NCBI GenBank assembly: GCA_004299485.1
Contig: SCQP01000014.1
Location: 372,001 to 436,000, forward strand
Length of the DNA stretch: 64,000 nucleotides
Direction of reading: 5' to 3'
Origin: Acidobacteriota bacterium
GTDB lineage: Bacteria; Acidobacteriota; Terriglobia; Terriglobales; SCQP01
Part shown: in pieces, positions 27,601 to 36,500 of the stretch
How the letters are laid out: each line of letters opens with the position of its first letter
Numbering within the stretch: position 1 is the first letter of the stretch
Translations under genes and position numbers: made by a program
Notes under the pieces: model-generated
The model's input: only the letters and a program-made list of their open reading frames with translations
Databases searched by the model: none
Told to the model about the DNA's origin: nothing

Positions 27601-28775
27601 ACATTGTTGACGGTGACCGTATTCGGGTTCAGGTTGTAGAAGCCGACCGAGTGCGACGCGTCGGCACAGTCGGCAGCTCCCGCAGCCCCCGCACTGCCGC
27701 ATACAGCTTCCGTGTTGCCGCTGCCGTTGTCGGCCGCAATGACCCCGGCCCGCAGCGTGGCTGTGGGCGTGTTACGCGTGAAGGTCGGTGACTGGGGATA
27801 GCGCAGGCCCTCAAATAAACCGTACAAGTAGGTCTTTCCACCCAGCCAGTCCGGTAACAGTCGGCCGCCCAGCGAGACCCCGAAACGATTCCGGTGTTTT
27901 TTGGCCCGCGGAATCCCCGCCTGGTTGTTGCCCCAATCGTTGGCGCTCAAATAACTGCCAAGATAATAATCGTAGGCGGCGCCATGCACCGCGTCTGTAC
28001 CGCGCTTGGTCACCATGGCGACGGTCGAGCCGGCAGCGCTATTGACATCGGCGGTCTGGTTTTGGGTGGTGATGGTGAACGTCTCCACACTTTCCGCCGG
28101 GGTCGGAATAGTACCGGAGGTGTAGCCGCTGGACGATGCGGAGGTGTACGTATACGCGGTATGAAAGCCGTCCATGTCGTCGGTATTATTACCGCCATCG
28201 AGCGTGAAGCTGTTTTGATCGCCGGCGGCACCGCCGACGCCCCCTTCCTGGTTGATTTCCGGCTGCAGGTTGGTGAGCGCATTGGCGTCGCGGTTGAGGC
28301 TGGGCAGTCGCACGATGGCTTGGCCCGACAGGGAGCTGGCGACGGTGGAGTTGAGCGTCTGCAACTCCGCGCCCGTGGCCGTCACCTCCACGGTTTGCGT
28401 AGTCGAACCTACCTGCATGGTGATATTGAGCAGCCGGTTCTTGCCCACGCTGACGAGCTGGTCGGTCACCGTGGCGCTTTTGAAACCGGCTTTCTTGACG
28501 GCTAGCGTGTAGGTGCCGGGCTGCAAGTTGGAAAAACTATAGCGGCCGGCGCCGTTGGTGACCGTGGGAGTCACGCCATTGGTGGCGACGTTGGTTAGCG
28601 TGGCTACCGCCCCCACAATGGCCTTGCCTTGGGCGTCTACCACCTGGCCAGTTACGGAACCACTGGTGGCGTTTTGGGCTGGCAGCCCTAGCGGTGAAAA
28701 GCAACACATGCCGGCGATGGCGCCAGCCACGAGCAACAGGTTCGAAGCGTGTTTACCGAAACAACGAAGTGACAT
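24621..28775 (-). CDS. TonB-dependent receptor, Oar-like, copy 1
   Basis: A 1384-residue outer-membrane receptor. Signal peptide about 1-33 (ending LPAQ), carboxypeptidase-regulatory domain about 35-120 (GSVTGQVVDAQGKAIVGAV, YSFSNLQPGTYTLAVKKAGF), plug about 125-260 (SFTLDGGNNTDDMDG, AGSTVAMVTKRGTD) and a long beta-barrel ending VEVGLLVRW. Such receptors import bulky nutrients using TonB energy; the ligand is unknown, and no SusD-like partner is encoded nearby. ATG at 28775 follows a GGGGAGG ribosome-binding site. A receptor 3' relic and a terminator-like hairpin lie in its upstream region, so its leader is about 150 bases longer than its paralogues'. Confidence 0.92.
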   Translation of the reverse strand: MSLRCFGKHASNLLLVAGAIAGMCCFSPLGLPAQNATSGSVTGQVVDAQGKAIVGAVATLTNVATNGVTPTVTNGAGRYSFSNLQPGTYTLAVKKAGFKSATVTDQLVSVGKNRLLNITMQVGSTTQTVEVTATGAELQTLNSTVASSLSGQAIVRLPSLNRDANALTNLQPEINQEGGVGGAAGDQNSFTLDGGNNTDDMDGFHTAYTYTSASSSGYTSGTIPTPAESVETFTITTQNQTADVNSAAGSTVAMVTKRGTDAVHGAAYDYYLGSYLSANDWGNNQAGIPRAKKHRNRFGVSLGGRLLPDWLGGKTYLYGLFEGLRYPQSPTFTRNTPTATLRAGVIAADNGSGNTEAVCGSAGAAGAADCADASHSVGFYNLNPNTVTVNNVAYAPASCTANGAGAVPCDPEKLGINPVVAQLWKQYMPTANNSHAGDHFNTQGFTGNIPAAQNTNFFVTRIDHDFGAKTHFTLTYHFFSLVRLDPNAQHDIGGGIPGDTFGVPATSSQRPQLPSMWTAQFTTNISSNVTNTFNYSYLRNFWQWAGSYLKPTPLSGFPALGGALEVGGESSNALIPYNVDTQAVRTRVWDGVGNTFKDDVSILHGNHLFQFGGRFTDQWDYHQRNDNGGGIMANTVYQVTNGPGIRFDYLPTDFGAGADKGTFNQYYAETLGMVSQPQTLYTRSGANLGLQPLGTPMFDNSYIPMYNVYFSDAWHVRPSLTVDFGAGYTVELPPREDHGKQVALVDAAGSPLDVNNYLASQERAALGGQIYNPKIGWATVGNVGGGLKYPYHPFYAGFSPRLALAWNPNIQGGFLGAIFGGNKAVLRGGWSRIYGRLNGVDLVLVPLLGTGLGQPVECIGASGSGQCLGSSGVDPTDAFRIGPAADGYNGMTAPLGQAPTPTLPQPYFSGELQNGVPNPSAGNGDFLDPYFRPNRSDEFDLTFQRQLTPSLTTMLGYTGRIIRNEYQETNLDVVPYMLTAGGQQFQQAFATLFNQIGAGQNDANPYDRVTASPFFTAALGGNNSAYCRAAGDCALAVAENEGPAAADNIDPVNGNTVFNLWQDLQSSPSWTFGRTNMNAPTTCNPASQPGCPANGLISGGGQLADVFDNDSVGWGNYNAFIWTLNFRNFHGLTGASNFTWARSMGTGQVEQLNSEYTVTDAFNMHAMYGPQENQTPLAYNAYFVWSPGAKSQSTFWQHLAHGWSLAPIITWQRIGANYYSLNGGISQVINGSQCGSFGESNCIGAYTEEAAILTTGYTGGSGIVRNSTYGQANPAQGGTGMDRWADPAAIKAEFRPIVLGQDTTGAEGNNFPGLSETDVDFSVTKDLALSERFSTVLNAQATNVFNHFSSSDNFNDINSPSSFGVIYGNQLNARAVEVGLLVRW

Positions 28776-28823
28776 TTCCTGGTCCTCCCCTTGGACGTCT
28801 ACACGCGCTTACTTGCAGTGGCC

Positions 28824-28844
28824 GGTCCGCCCCCAGGGCGGCCC
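28824..28844 (-). promoter_or_regulatory. Terminator-like hairpin without T tract in leader of copy 1
   Basis: GGTCCGCCC and GGGCGGCCC pair at eight of nine positions around a three-base loop. It stands where the terminator of the relic gene should be but lacks a T run on the minus strand. It would lie in the leader of the copy 1 transcript and could act as an attenuator or just be a decayed terminator. Confidence 0.5.
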
Positions 28845-28858
28845 GACACGGTTCACGG

Positions 28859-28945
28859 CTACCACCGGAGAAGTAACCCCACCTCGACGGTGCGTGGAGC
28901 GAGGCGGTTTCCGGTGATCTCTCCAAAACTCGTCGGCCGATCGAT
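28859..28945 (-). pseudogene. 3' relic of a TonB receptor gene
   Basis: Minus-strand reading gives PTSFGEITGNRLAPRTVEVG followed by LLLRW and stop, aligning with the final residues of all three intact receptors (for example PSSFGVIYGNQLNARAVEVG, LLVRW). Nothing upstream of about 28945 aligns convincingly. The 403-base gap between copies 1 and 2 thus contains this relic, a hairpin, a promoter region and the terminator of copy 2; no other gene is seen. Confidence 0.82.
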
Positions 28946-29040
28946 GCGTCCGATCGCCTTTGCACTCTCCTTACCCTGAGTCCTCGTGCCAAGCTACTAG
29001 AGCCCCAAACGCGAGTTAGATACTATTGAAATGAGTCTCA

Positions 29041-29105
29041 TGTCAAGCACAAAATATAAGTCTCCTCATTGTGATCGCGTCAAACTGCTAGTCTCGCTAG
29101 TATTT
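29041..29105 (-). promoter_or_regulatory. Promoter and upstream inverted repeat before copy 1 and its relic
   Basis: TTGTGCTTGACA (TTGACA at 29041-29046, minus strand) is followed by TATCTA about 18 bases on. At 29083-29105 an imperfect inverted repeat AACTGCTAG-N5-CTAGTATTT (seven of nine pairs) lies 36 bases upstream of the -35. The arrangement matches that before copy 2. The start of copy 1 is 266 bases away rather than about 100, the extra length being the relic. Confidence 0.65.
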
Positions 29106-29113
29106 CGGATCGT

Positions 29114-29157
29114 AAAAATAAGGGCCGCAGCATCGCAGCGCTGCAACGTTGCGGCCC
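29114..29157 (-). terminator. Rho-independent terminator of second TonB receptor
   Basis: Outer stem GGGCCGCA / TGCGGCCC with an inner GCAGCGCTGC palindrome; on the minus strand followed by TTATTTTT. It lies 21 bases after the stop at 29179. Confidence 0.88.
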
Positions 29158-29178
29158 AAACGCTTGCTCGCTGGAGTG

Positions 29179-32100
29179 CTACCAGCGGACCAGCAGTCCC
29201 ACCTCCACCGTGCGCGGGCTGAGAGAGTTGTTGTAGATATAACCGAAGTCCGACGGCGCCGTGATGTTGTTGTAGTACTCCAGCGCCGAAAAGTGATTGA
29301 ACACGTTGGTCGCCTGGGCGTTCAGCTCGGTCGAGAAACGTTCCGAGAGCGCCAGATCCTTGGTCACCGCAAAATCCACATTGGTCTTGCTCAGACCAGG
29401 GAAGAAACTGCCGTTGCCGGTGGTATCGAGCCCGAGCACCAGCGGCCGGAAGGTCGCCAGTACCGCTGCCGGATCCGCCCAGCGGTTCAGGCCGGTGCCG
29501 TGGGCTTTCGGATTGCTGCGACCGTAAGTTGAGTTGCGCACCATGCCCGAGCCGCCGGTGTAGCCGGTAGTGATGACCGCGTTTTCGATGGTCGAGCCGG
29601 TGGAGCAGTCTATCTCGCCGAACGAGCTGCACTGCCCGCCGTTGCCCACCGAATCCATGGCGTAACCGTTGGCGTTTGCCGCCGCCTGCCGCGTCCATGT
29701 GATGATCGGGGCGAACGACCAGCCGTGCACCAAGTGCTGCCATATTGTGCTCTGGTCTTTCGCCCCCGGCGACCAGACGAAGTAAGCGTTGTACTGTACC
29801 GGCGCCGAGTTGAACTGCGGCCCATACATGAACTTCAGGTCGAACGGATTGGTCACTGAGTATTCGCTCGACGCCTGCACCGTCTGGCCGGTGCCCATGG
29901 ATTTCGACCAGGTCAGGTTCGACCCGCCGGTGATGCCATGGAAGTTGCGGAAGTTCACGCTCCAGAACAGGGAATTGAAATTCCCCCAGCCAATGGAGTC
30001 GTTCATGTAGATGGCCGACAATTGGCCGCCGCCGCTGATGACGCCGCTCGCCGGGCAACCCGGCTGCACGCCGACCTGGCAAGTCGTAGGGGCGCTGGCC
30101 GTGGTCCGGCCCAGCGTCCAGGCGGGGTTGGACTGCAGTTTCGCCCACAGGCCATACACATCGTTGCCAAACGTGGGGTCAATGTAGTCTCCGCCGCTGG
30201 GGCCCGCCATTTCGGCCACCGCCAGAGCGCAATTGTTCTGCGCCGGGGCGCAGAACGCCGAGCTATTGCCCCCCATCGCCGCCGAGAAAAACGGTGATTG
30301 CGTGACCTTGCTTAGCTTCGTGGGGTCGGCCGCGATCTGCTCAAACAATTGGGCGAAGGCTTTCTGGAACTGCTCGCCCCCGGCGGTCATCATGTAGGGC
30401 ACGGCGTTGGGCGTCAGCTCCTGGAACTCATTGCGGATGATGCGGCCGGTGTAACCGATCATGGTGGTCAGGTTCGCCGTAAGCTGGCGCTGGAAGGTCA
30501 GATCAAATTCATCCGAACGGTTGGGCTTGAAGTTGGGATCGAGCGAGGAACCGGAACCGGCCGAAGGGTTGGCCACGCCGTTTTGCAACTCGCCCGGGAA
30601 GTAGGGTTGGGGCAGCGTCTGTGTGGGCGCATGCCCGAGCGGCGCGCTCATGCCGTCGTCGCCGTTCGCGGTGGGCCCGATGCGGAAGGCATCAGTGGGA
30701 TTCGCACCGCGGCTCCCCAGGCAGGCACCCGTACTCGTAGCGCCCAGGCAGCTCACCGGCTGGCCGAGGCCGGTCCCCAGCAGGGGCACCAACACCAGAT
30801 CCACGCCGTTGAGGCGGCCATAGATGCGCGACCAACCCCCGCGCAGTACCGACTTGTTGCCCCCAAACATCCAGCCCAGGACTCCACCCGAAACGTTCGG
30901 GTTCCAGGCCAGAGAGATGCGTGGCGAAAAGCCGCCATAAAAGGGATGGTAGGGGTACTTCAGGCCGCTGCCGACGTTGCCGACGGTGGCAAAGCCCAGC
31001 TCGGGATTGAACGTCTGCCCGGCGAGCGCCGCCTTTTCCGTCTGCGCCAGGTAGTTGGTGGTCACCACCGGGTTATCGGCGCCATCCACCAGCACCACCT
31101 GCTTGCCCTGCGCCTCATACGGCGGCATCTCGATGGTGTAGCCGGCGCCGTACGTGAAGGTCAGCGAGGGCTTGATATGCCAGGCGTCGGAAAAGTACAT
31201 GTTGTACATCGGAATCGAGCTCTTGTCGAACATGGGCGTGCCCAGCGGCTGCAGCGCCAAATCCTTGCCCGCTCGGGTATAGAGCGTCTGCGGCTGGCTC
31301 ACCATGCCCAGCACTTCGGCGTAAGTCTGATCAAAGGTGCCCTTGTCCGCTCCCGAGTTGGCCCCGGTCTGGAAGTCCGCGGGCAGGTAGTTGAAGCTGA
31401 TGCCGTTACCGTTGGTGACCTGATAGACGTTGTTGGCCATAATGCCACCGCCATTGTCATTGCGCTGGTGGTAGTCGATCTGGTGGGTGTAGCGCCCGCC
31501 AAACTGGAACAAGTGGTTGCCGTGCAGAATGGTGACATCATCCTTGAAGGTGTTCCCGATCCCGTCCCAGACGCGCGTGCGCACACGCTGCGTATTGACG
31601 TTATAGGGAATGAGAGCGTTGGAGCTTTCGCCGCCAATCTCCAGCGCACCGCCCAGCGCTCCAAAGCCGCTCAGCGGCGTTGGCTGAAGATACGAACCCG
31701 CCCACTGCCAGAAGTTGCGCAAATACGAGTAGTTGAAGGTGTTGGTGATGTTCGAGTTCACGTTGGTAGTGATTTGCGCCGTCCACATGGAGGGCAACTG
31801 CGGGCGCGTCGTGGGCGAGACGGGCACGCCGAAGCTGTCGCCGGGTATGCCGCCGCCGATATCGTGCTGGGCGAACTGATCGACCCTCGAGAAGCTGTAG
31901 AAGTGGTAGGTCAGCGTGAAGTGGGTTTTCTGCCCGAGGTCGTGATCAATGCGGGTCACGAAAAAATTGCTTGACTGTGGCGTATTGATGTTGGCGGTGA
32001 ATCCCTGGGTGTTGAAGCCGTCGCCGCCGTTGGGATTGTTGGGGTTAGGCATGTACTGCTTCCAGAGCTGTGCCACCACCGGGTTCAATCCCAGCCCGCG

Positions 32101-33339
32101 CGGATCACAGGCGACCGCAGGCAGCGGGTTGGCGCTGGTGGAGGCGGGGTTCGCACACTGCGCCACCGGATAGGTGATGCCGCCGACCTGCGTGGAGTGG
32201 TTGTTGAGGTTGTAGTAGGTGACGGTGCGCGAGGAATCCGCGCAGCCGCCGGCAGCATCGGAACCCTGGCCGCAAATGGGTTCGGTCGCTTCGTTGCCGC
32301 TGGTCGCCGCCACTACGCCCGCGCGCAGCGTCGCCGTCGGCGTGTCCCACGTGTTGCTCGGCGCTTGCGGATAGCGCAGCCCTTCGTAGTTACCGAAAAG
32401 GTAGGTTTTGCCGCCCAGCCAGTCGGGCAGAATCCGCCCGCCCAGCGCCGCTCCGAAACGGTTGCGGTGGCTCTTGGCGCGCGGGGTGTGGCTGCGATTG
32501 CTTCTCCAGCCGTTCGCGCTCAGGTAGGACCCCAGATAGTAGTCGTACGCCGAGCCATGGATGGAATCGGTCCCGCGCTTGGTGACCATAGTCACCGATG
32601 AGCCGGCCGCGGAGTTCACATCCGCAGACTGATTGGAAACGCTGACCGTGAATTCAGTGACGCTTTCCGCGGGCGTCGGGATGACACCCGACGTCTGGCC
32701 GCCGGTCGCAGCAATGTAGATGCCCGCGCCGCCACCCATATCGTTGGTATTGTTGCCGCCATCCACCGTGAAGCTGTTCTGGTCGGCGTCCGCACCGCCC
32801 ACGCCGCCGTCCGGATTGGTGTTGGGCTGCAGCATCGTCAGTGAGTTGGCGTCGCGGTTGAGGTTGGGCAGATCGACAATCGCCGCTCCGGACAGGGAGT
32901 TGCCCACGGTGGCGTTCATGGTCTGCAGCTCAGCCCCCGAGGCCGTCACCTCTACGGTCTGGTTCGCCTCGCCCACCTGCATCGACACGTTCAGCGTCAG
33001 CGGCCGCCCCACAATCACAGCCTGATTCTTGACGCTGGCGGTTTTGAATCCCGCCTTCTTCACCATCAGCGTGTAGGTGCCCGGCTCCAGGTTGCCGAAG
33101 GTATACCGGCCCACGCTATTGCTGACCGCGGGCGTCACCCCGTTGCTGGCCTGATTGGTCAGCGTGATGACGGCTCCCACAATCGCCTTCCCTTGAGCGT
33201 CCGTGACCTGGCCGGCCACGGTGCCGCTCGATGAATTCTGCGCGAGGGCGAGGTTGGGTGCAAAGCAGCTCAGCCCAACGATCGCCGTTGCGACGATGAG
33301 CAGATTGGTGGCGCACTTCCCGAAGCGACAACGCAACAT
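29179..33339 (-). CDS. TonB-dependent receptor, Oar-like, copy 2
   Basis: A 1386-residue receptor with the same order as copy 1: signal peptide (ending ALAQ), carboxypeptidase-regulatory domain (GTVAGQVTDAQGKAIVGAV), plug (SFTVDGGNNTNDMGG, AGSSVTMVTKRGTD) and barrel ending RTVEVGLLVRW. The start is ATG at 33339, which follows an AGGGGGAA ribosome-binding site; an in-frame extension to 33399 would precede that site and is not used. Copies 2 and 3 are closer to each other than to copy 1 in the plug and barrel. The ligand is unknown; differences lie mainly in barrel loops. Confidence 0.93.
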   Translation of the reverse strand: MLRCRFGKCATNLLIVATAIVGLSCFAPNLALAQNSSSGTVAGQVTDAQGKAIVGAVITLTNQASNGVTPAVSNSVGRYTFGNLEPGTYTLMVKKAGFKTASVKNQAVIVGRPLTLNVSMQVGEANQTVEVTASGAELQTMNATVGNSLSGAAIVDLPNLNRDANSLTMLQPNTNPDGGVGGADADQNSFTVDGGNNTNDMGGGAGIYIAATGGQTSGVIPTPAESVTEFTVSVSNQSADVNSAAGSSVTMVTKRGTDSIHGSAYDYYLGSYLSANGWRSNRSHTPRAKSHRNRFGAALGGRILPDWLGGKTYLFGNYEGLRYPQAPSNTWDTPTATLRAGVVAATSGNEATEPICGQGSDAAGGCADSSRTVTYYNLNNHSTQVGGITYPVAQCANPASTSANPLPAVACDPRGLGLNPVVAQLWKQYMPNPNNPNGGDGFNTQGFTANINTPQSSNFFVTRIDHDLGQKTHFTLTYHFYSFSRVDQFAQHDIGGGIPGDSFGVPVSPTTRPQLPSMWTAQITTNVNSNITNTFNYSYLRNFWQWAGSYLQPTPLSGFGALGGALEIGGESSNALIPYNVNTQRVRTRVWDGIGNTFKDDVTILHGNHLFQFGGRYTHQIDYHQRNDNGGGIMANNVYQVTNGNGISFNYLPADFQTGANSGADKGTFDQTYAEVLGMVSQPQTLYTRAGKDLALQPLGTPMFDKSSIPMYNMYFSDAWHIKPSLTFTYGAGYTIEMPPYEAQGKQVVLVDGADNPVVTTNYLAQTEKAALAGQTFNPELGFATVGNVGSGLKYPYHPFYGGFSPRISLAWNPNVSGGVLGWMFGGNKSVLRGGWSRIYGRLNGVDLVLVPLLGTGLGQPVSCLGATSTGACLGSRGANPTDAFRIGPTANGDDGMSAPLGHAPTQTLPQPYFPGELQNGVANPSAGSGSSLDPNFKPNRSDEFDLTFQRQLTANLTTMIGYTGRIIRNEFQELTPNAVPYMMTAGGEQFQKAFAQLFEQIAADPTKLSKVTQSPFFSAAMGGNSSAFCAPAQNNCALAVAEMAGPSGGDYIDPTFGNDVYGLWAKLQSNPAWTLGRTTASAPTTCQVGVQPGCPASGVISGGGQLSAIYMNDSIGWGNFNSLFWSVNFRNFHGITGGSNLTWSKSMGTGQTVQASSEYSVTNPFDLKFMYGPQFNSAPVQYNAYFVWSPGAKDQSTIWQHLVHGWSFAPIITWTRQAAANANGYAMDSVGNGGQCSSFGEIDCSTGSTIENAVITTGYTGGSGMVRNSTYGRSNPKAHGTGLNRWADPAAVLATFRPLVLGLDTTGNGSFFPGLSKTNVDFAVTKDLALSERFSTELNAQATNVFNHFSALEYYNNITAPSDFGYIYNNSLSPRTVEVGLLVRW

Positions 33340-33454
33340 GACAATTCCCCCTTTGGAATATCCACACGCCGGAACCATGCCGCACACACCATGCTGCACA
33401 CCACCATGACGGCTCGGTCCGAACGCGAAGATGTTCGACGGAAGCAGGTCTCCC

Positions 33455-33520
33455 TGTCAAGTACAAATCGAGAATCTGTCATATGCGATTTACAACATTG
33501 CTAGCGTGACTAGCAATGTT
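33455..33520 (-). promoter_or_regulatory. Promoter and operator-like inverted repeat before copy 2
   Basis: TTGTACTTGACA (TTGACA at 33455-33460, minus strand) lies 116 bases before the ATG. A perfect 11-base inverted repeat AACATTGCTAG-N5-CTAGCAATGTT occupies 33494-33520, 33 bases upstream of the -35. Its position suits binding of an activator, or of a repressor acting from upstream. The TTGCTA half-site recurs in the leader stub's repeat, and TGCTAG in the one before copy 1. Confidence 0.72.
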
Positions 33521-33526
33521 TTCTGC

Positions 33527-33564
33527 AAAAAAAAATGGGCCGCAGCGCCCAAGCGCTGCGGCCC
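33527..33564 (-). terminator. Rho-independent terminator of third TonB receptor
   Basis: Perfect 12-base stem GGGCCGCAGCGC / GCGCTGCGGCCC with a four-base loop; on the minus strand followed by A and eight or nine T. It lies 23 bases after the stop at 33588 and only seven bases from the operator-like repeat of copy 2. Confidence 0.93.
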
Positions 33565-33587
33565 AAACTGCGGTTTCTGGATAAAAT

Positions 33588-36500
33588 CTACCAGCGAACC
33601 AGCAGGCCGACTTCGACTTGGCGGGCACCCAGCAGGTTACCGCCGATCACGCCGAAGTTGGCCGGGTCGGAAATGTTATTGCCGTTTTCCGACGCCGAGA
33701 AGTGATTAAACAGGTTGGTCGCCTGAGCGTTGATCTCGGTCGAGAACCGCTCCGACAAAGCCAGGTTTTTGGTCACCGAGAAGTCCACGTTGGTCATGCT
33801 CACGCCCGGGAAGAAAGCGCTGTTCCCGTTCGTGTCCAAGCCCAGCACCAGCGGCCGGAACTCGGCGCGGATGGCCGACGGATCGGCGAAGCGGTTCATA
33901 CCCGTTCCGCCGCTCCCCGGATCGCTGTTGCCGTAGGTGGAGTTCCGCACGATGCCCGAGCCGCCGGTGTAGCCGGTGGTCAGCACCGCGTTCTCAATGG
34001 TGTTGCCCGTCGAGCAGTCCATCTCGCCGAACGAGCTGCACTGCCCGCCATTGCTCACGCTGTCAGCGCCGCCGAAGAAGCTGTTGCTGCCGACGCGCCG
34101 CCAGGTGATGATGGGCGCAAACGACCAGCCGTTGACCAGATGCTCGAGGAAGCTCGACTGCGTCTTGCCGCCCGGCGTCCACACAAAGTAGGCGTTGTAC
34201 TGCAGCGGCGTCGAGTCAAATTGCGGCCCGTACATGTACTTCAGGTCAAACGGATTGGTCACGGAGTATTCGCTCGTGGCCTGATCCACTTGGCCTGTGC
34301 CCATCGACCGCGCCCAGGTCAGGTTCGACCCGCCTGTAATGCCGTGGAAGTTGCGGAAGTTCACGCTCCAGAACATGGAGTTGAAATTCCCCCAACCGAT
34401 GGAGTCGTTCATGTAGATGGCCGACAATTGGCCGCCGCCACTGATGCGGCCGCTCGCCGGGCAACCCGGCTGCGTAGCCGCGCAGGTAGTTGTGGCGCTG
34501 GCAGTGGTGCGGCCCAGCGTCCAGGCGGAATTGTTCTGCAGCTTCTGCCACAGACCGTAAACGTCATTGCCGTTTACCGGATCGATGTAGCCATTGGCGT
34601 TCGGCCCGGCCAGTTGGGCCACCGCCAGCGCGCAATCGCCCGCTTTGCCGCAGAAGGTCGAGTTGTTGCCGCCGAGCGCCGCCGTAAAGAACGGCGAGGA
34701 CGTAACATGGCTCAGCCCCTTGGGATCCGCCGCGATTTGCTGGAACAGCGTCGCAAACGCGGTCTGGAACTGCTCGCCGCCTGCGGTCATCATGTAGGGC
34801 ACCGCCGCCAGATCCACCGCCTGATACTCGTCGCGGATGATGCGGCCGGTGTAACCGATCATGGTGCTCAGGCTCGCGGTGAGCTGGCGCTGATAGGTGA
34901 GGTCGAACTCGTCGGAACGGTTCGGCTTGAACTTCGGATCCAGCACTTCGCCCGAACCGGCCGAGGCGTTGGCCACGCCGTTCTGGAGTTCACCGGGGAA
35001 ATAGGGTTGCGGCAGCGTCTGCGTCGGCGGATTGCCGAGCGGCGCACTCATGCCATCGGTGCCAATGCGGAAGGCATTGGTCGGGTTCACACCCGCCACG
35101 CCGGTGCAACCGCCGGTCATGGAGGCGCCGATGCAGCTAACCGGCTGACCCAGGCCCGTGCCCAGTAGCGGCACCAGCACCAGATCGACACCGTTCAACC
35201 GGCCGTAGATACGACTCCAGCCACCGCGGATAACGCCCTTGTTGCCGCCAAACAGCCAGCCCAGCGGGCCGCTGCTGATGTTCGGGTTCCAGGCCAACGA
35301 AACGCGCGGCGAGAAGCCGCCGTAGAACGGCTTGTAGGGGTACTTCAAGCCGCTGCCCACGTTCTGCACCGTGGCAAAGCCGAGCTGCGGGTTGTAGGTC
35401 TGCCCGCTCAGCGCCGCTTTTTCGGTCTGGGCGAGGTAGTCGGTCGTGGTCACCAGATTGTCGGCGCCATCGACCAATTCCACCTGCTTGCCGTGCTCCT
35501 CCAGCGGCGGCATTTCGACGGTGTAGCCGGCGCCGTAGCTCAGCGTCAGGCTGGGCTTGATGTGCCAGGCATCGGCGAAGTAAGCGTTGTACATCGGAAT
35601 CGAGCTCTTGTCGAACATGGGCGTGCCCAGGGGCTGCAGGTCCAGGTTCTTGCCCGCGCGCGTGTATAGCGTTTGCGGCTGGCTGACGATGCCCAGCACT
35701 TCGTCGTAGTAGGTGTCGTAGGTGCTCTTGTCGGCGCTGGAGCTGAAGTCGGTCGGCAGGTAGTTATAGTTCACGCCGTTACCCTTGGTGATCTGGTAAA
35801 CGTTGTTCGCCATAATGCCGCCGCCGTTGTCATTGCGCTGGTGGAAGTCGATCTGGTGGGTGTAGCGGCCGCCGAACTGGAACAGGTGGTTGCCGTGCAG
35901 CACGGTCACGTCGTCCTTGAAGGTGTTGCCGATACCGTCCCAGATGCGGGTGCGCACGCGCTGCGTGTTCACGTTGTAGGGAATCAGGGCATTGTTGCTC
36001 TCGCCGCCGATTTCCAGCGCGCCGCCCAGCGTGCCCAGGCCGCCGCCGAGAGGCGTCGGTTTGAGGTAGCTGCCGGCCCACTGCCAGAAGTTCCGCAGGT
36101 AAGAGTAGTTGAAGTTGTTGGTGACGTTGGAGCTGATGTTGCTGGTGATTTCCGCCGTCCACATGGAGGGCTTCTGCGGCCGCACGCTGGTGATGGTGGG
36201 CACGCCCTTGACGTCGCCCGGAATGCCGCCGCCGATGTCCGCTTGGCCGTTCGGGTACAGTCGCGTGAAAGCGTACCAGTGATAAGTCAGCTCGAAGTGG
36301 TTCTTCGCGCCAAAATCGTGATCAACGCGGGTGACGAAGAAGTTAGACGACTGCGCTTCATTCGCGCTCGCGGTGTAGTTCAGAGTGTTGTGCCGGTCGC
36401 CCCCGACGGTGCTGTTGGGCATGGGCTCATACTGATTCCACAACTGCGCCACCACGGCATTCATGCCCAGGCTGCGCGGATCGCAGGGAACCGAACCGGC

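Noticed and set aside
33339-33399. Longer start for TonB receptor copy 2.
   Set aside because: The extension lies before the ribosome-binding site and gives no signal peptide-like sequence; ATG 33339 matches the paralogues.
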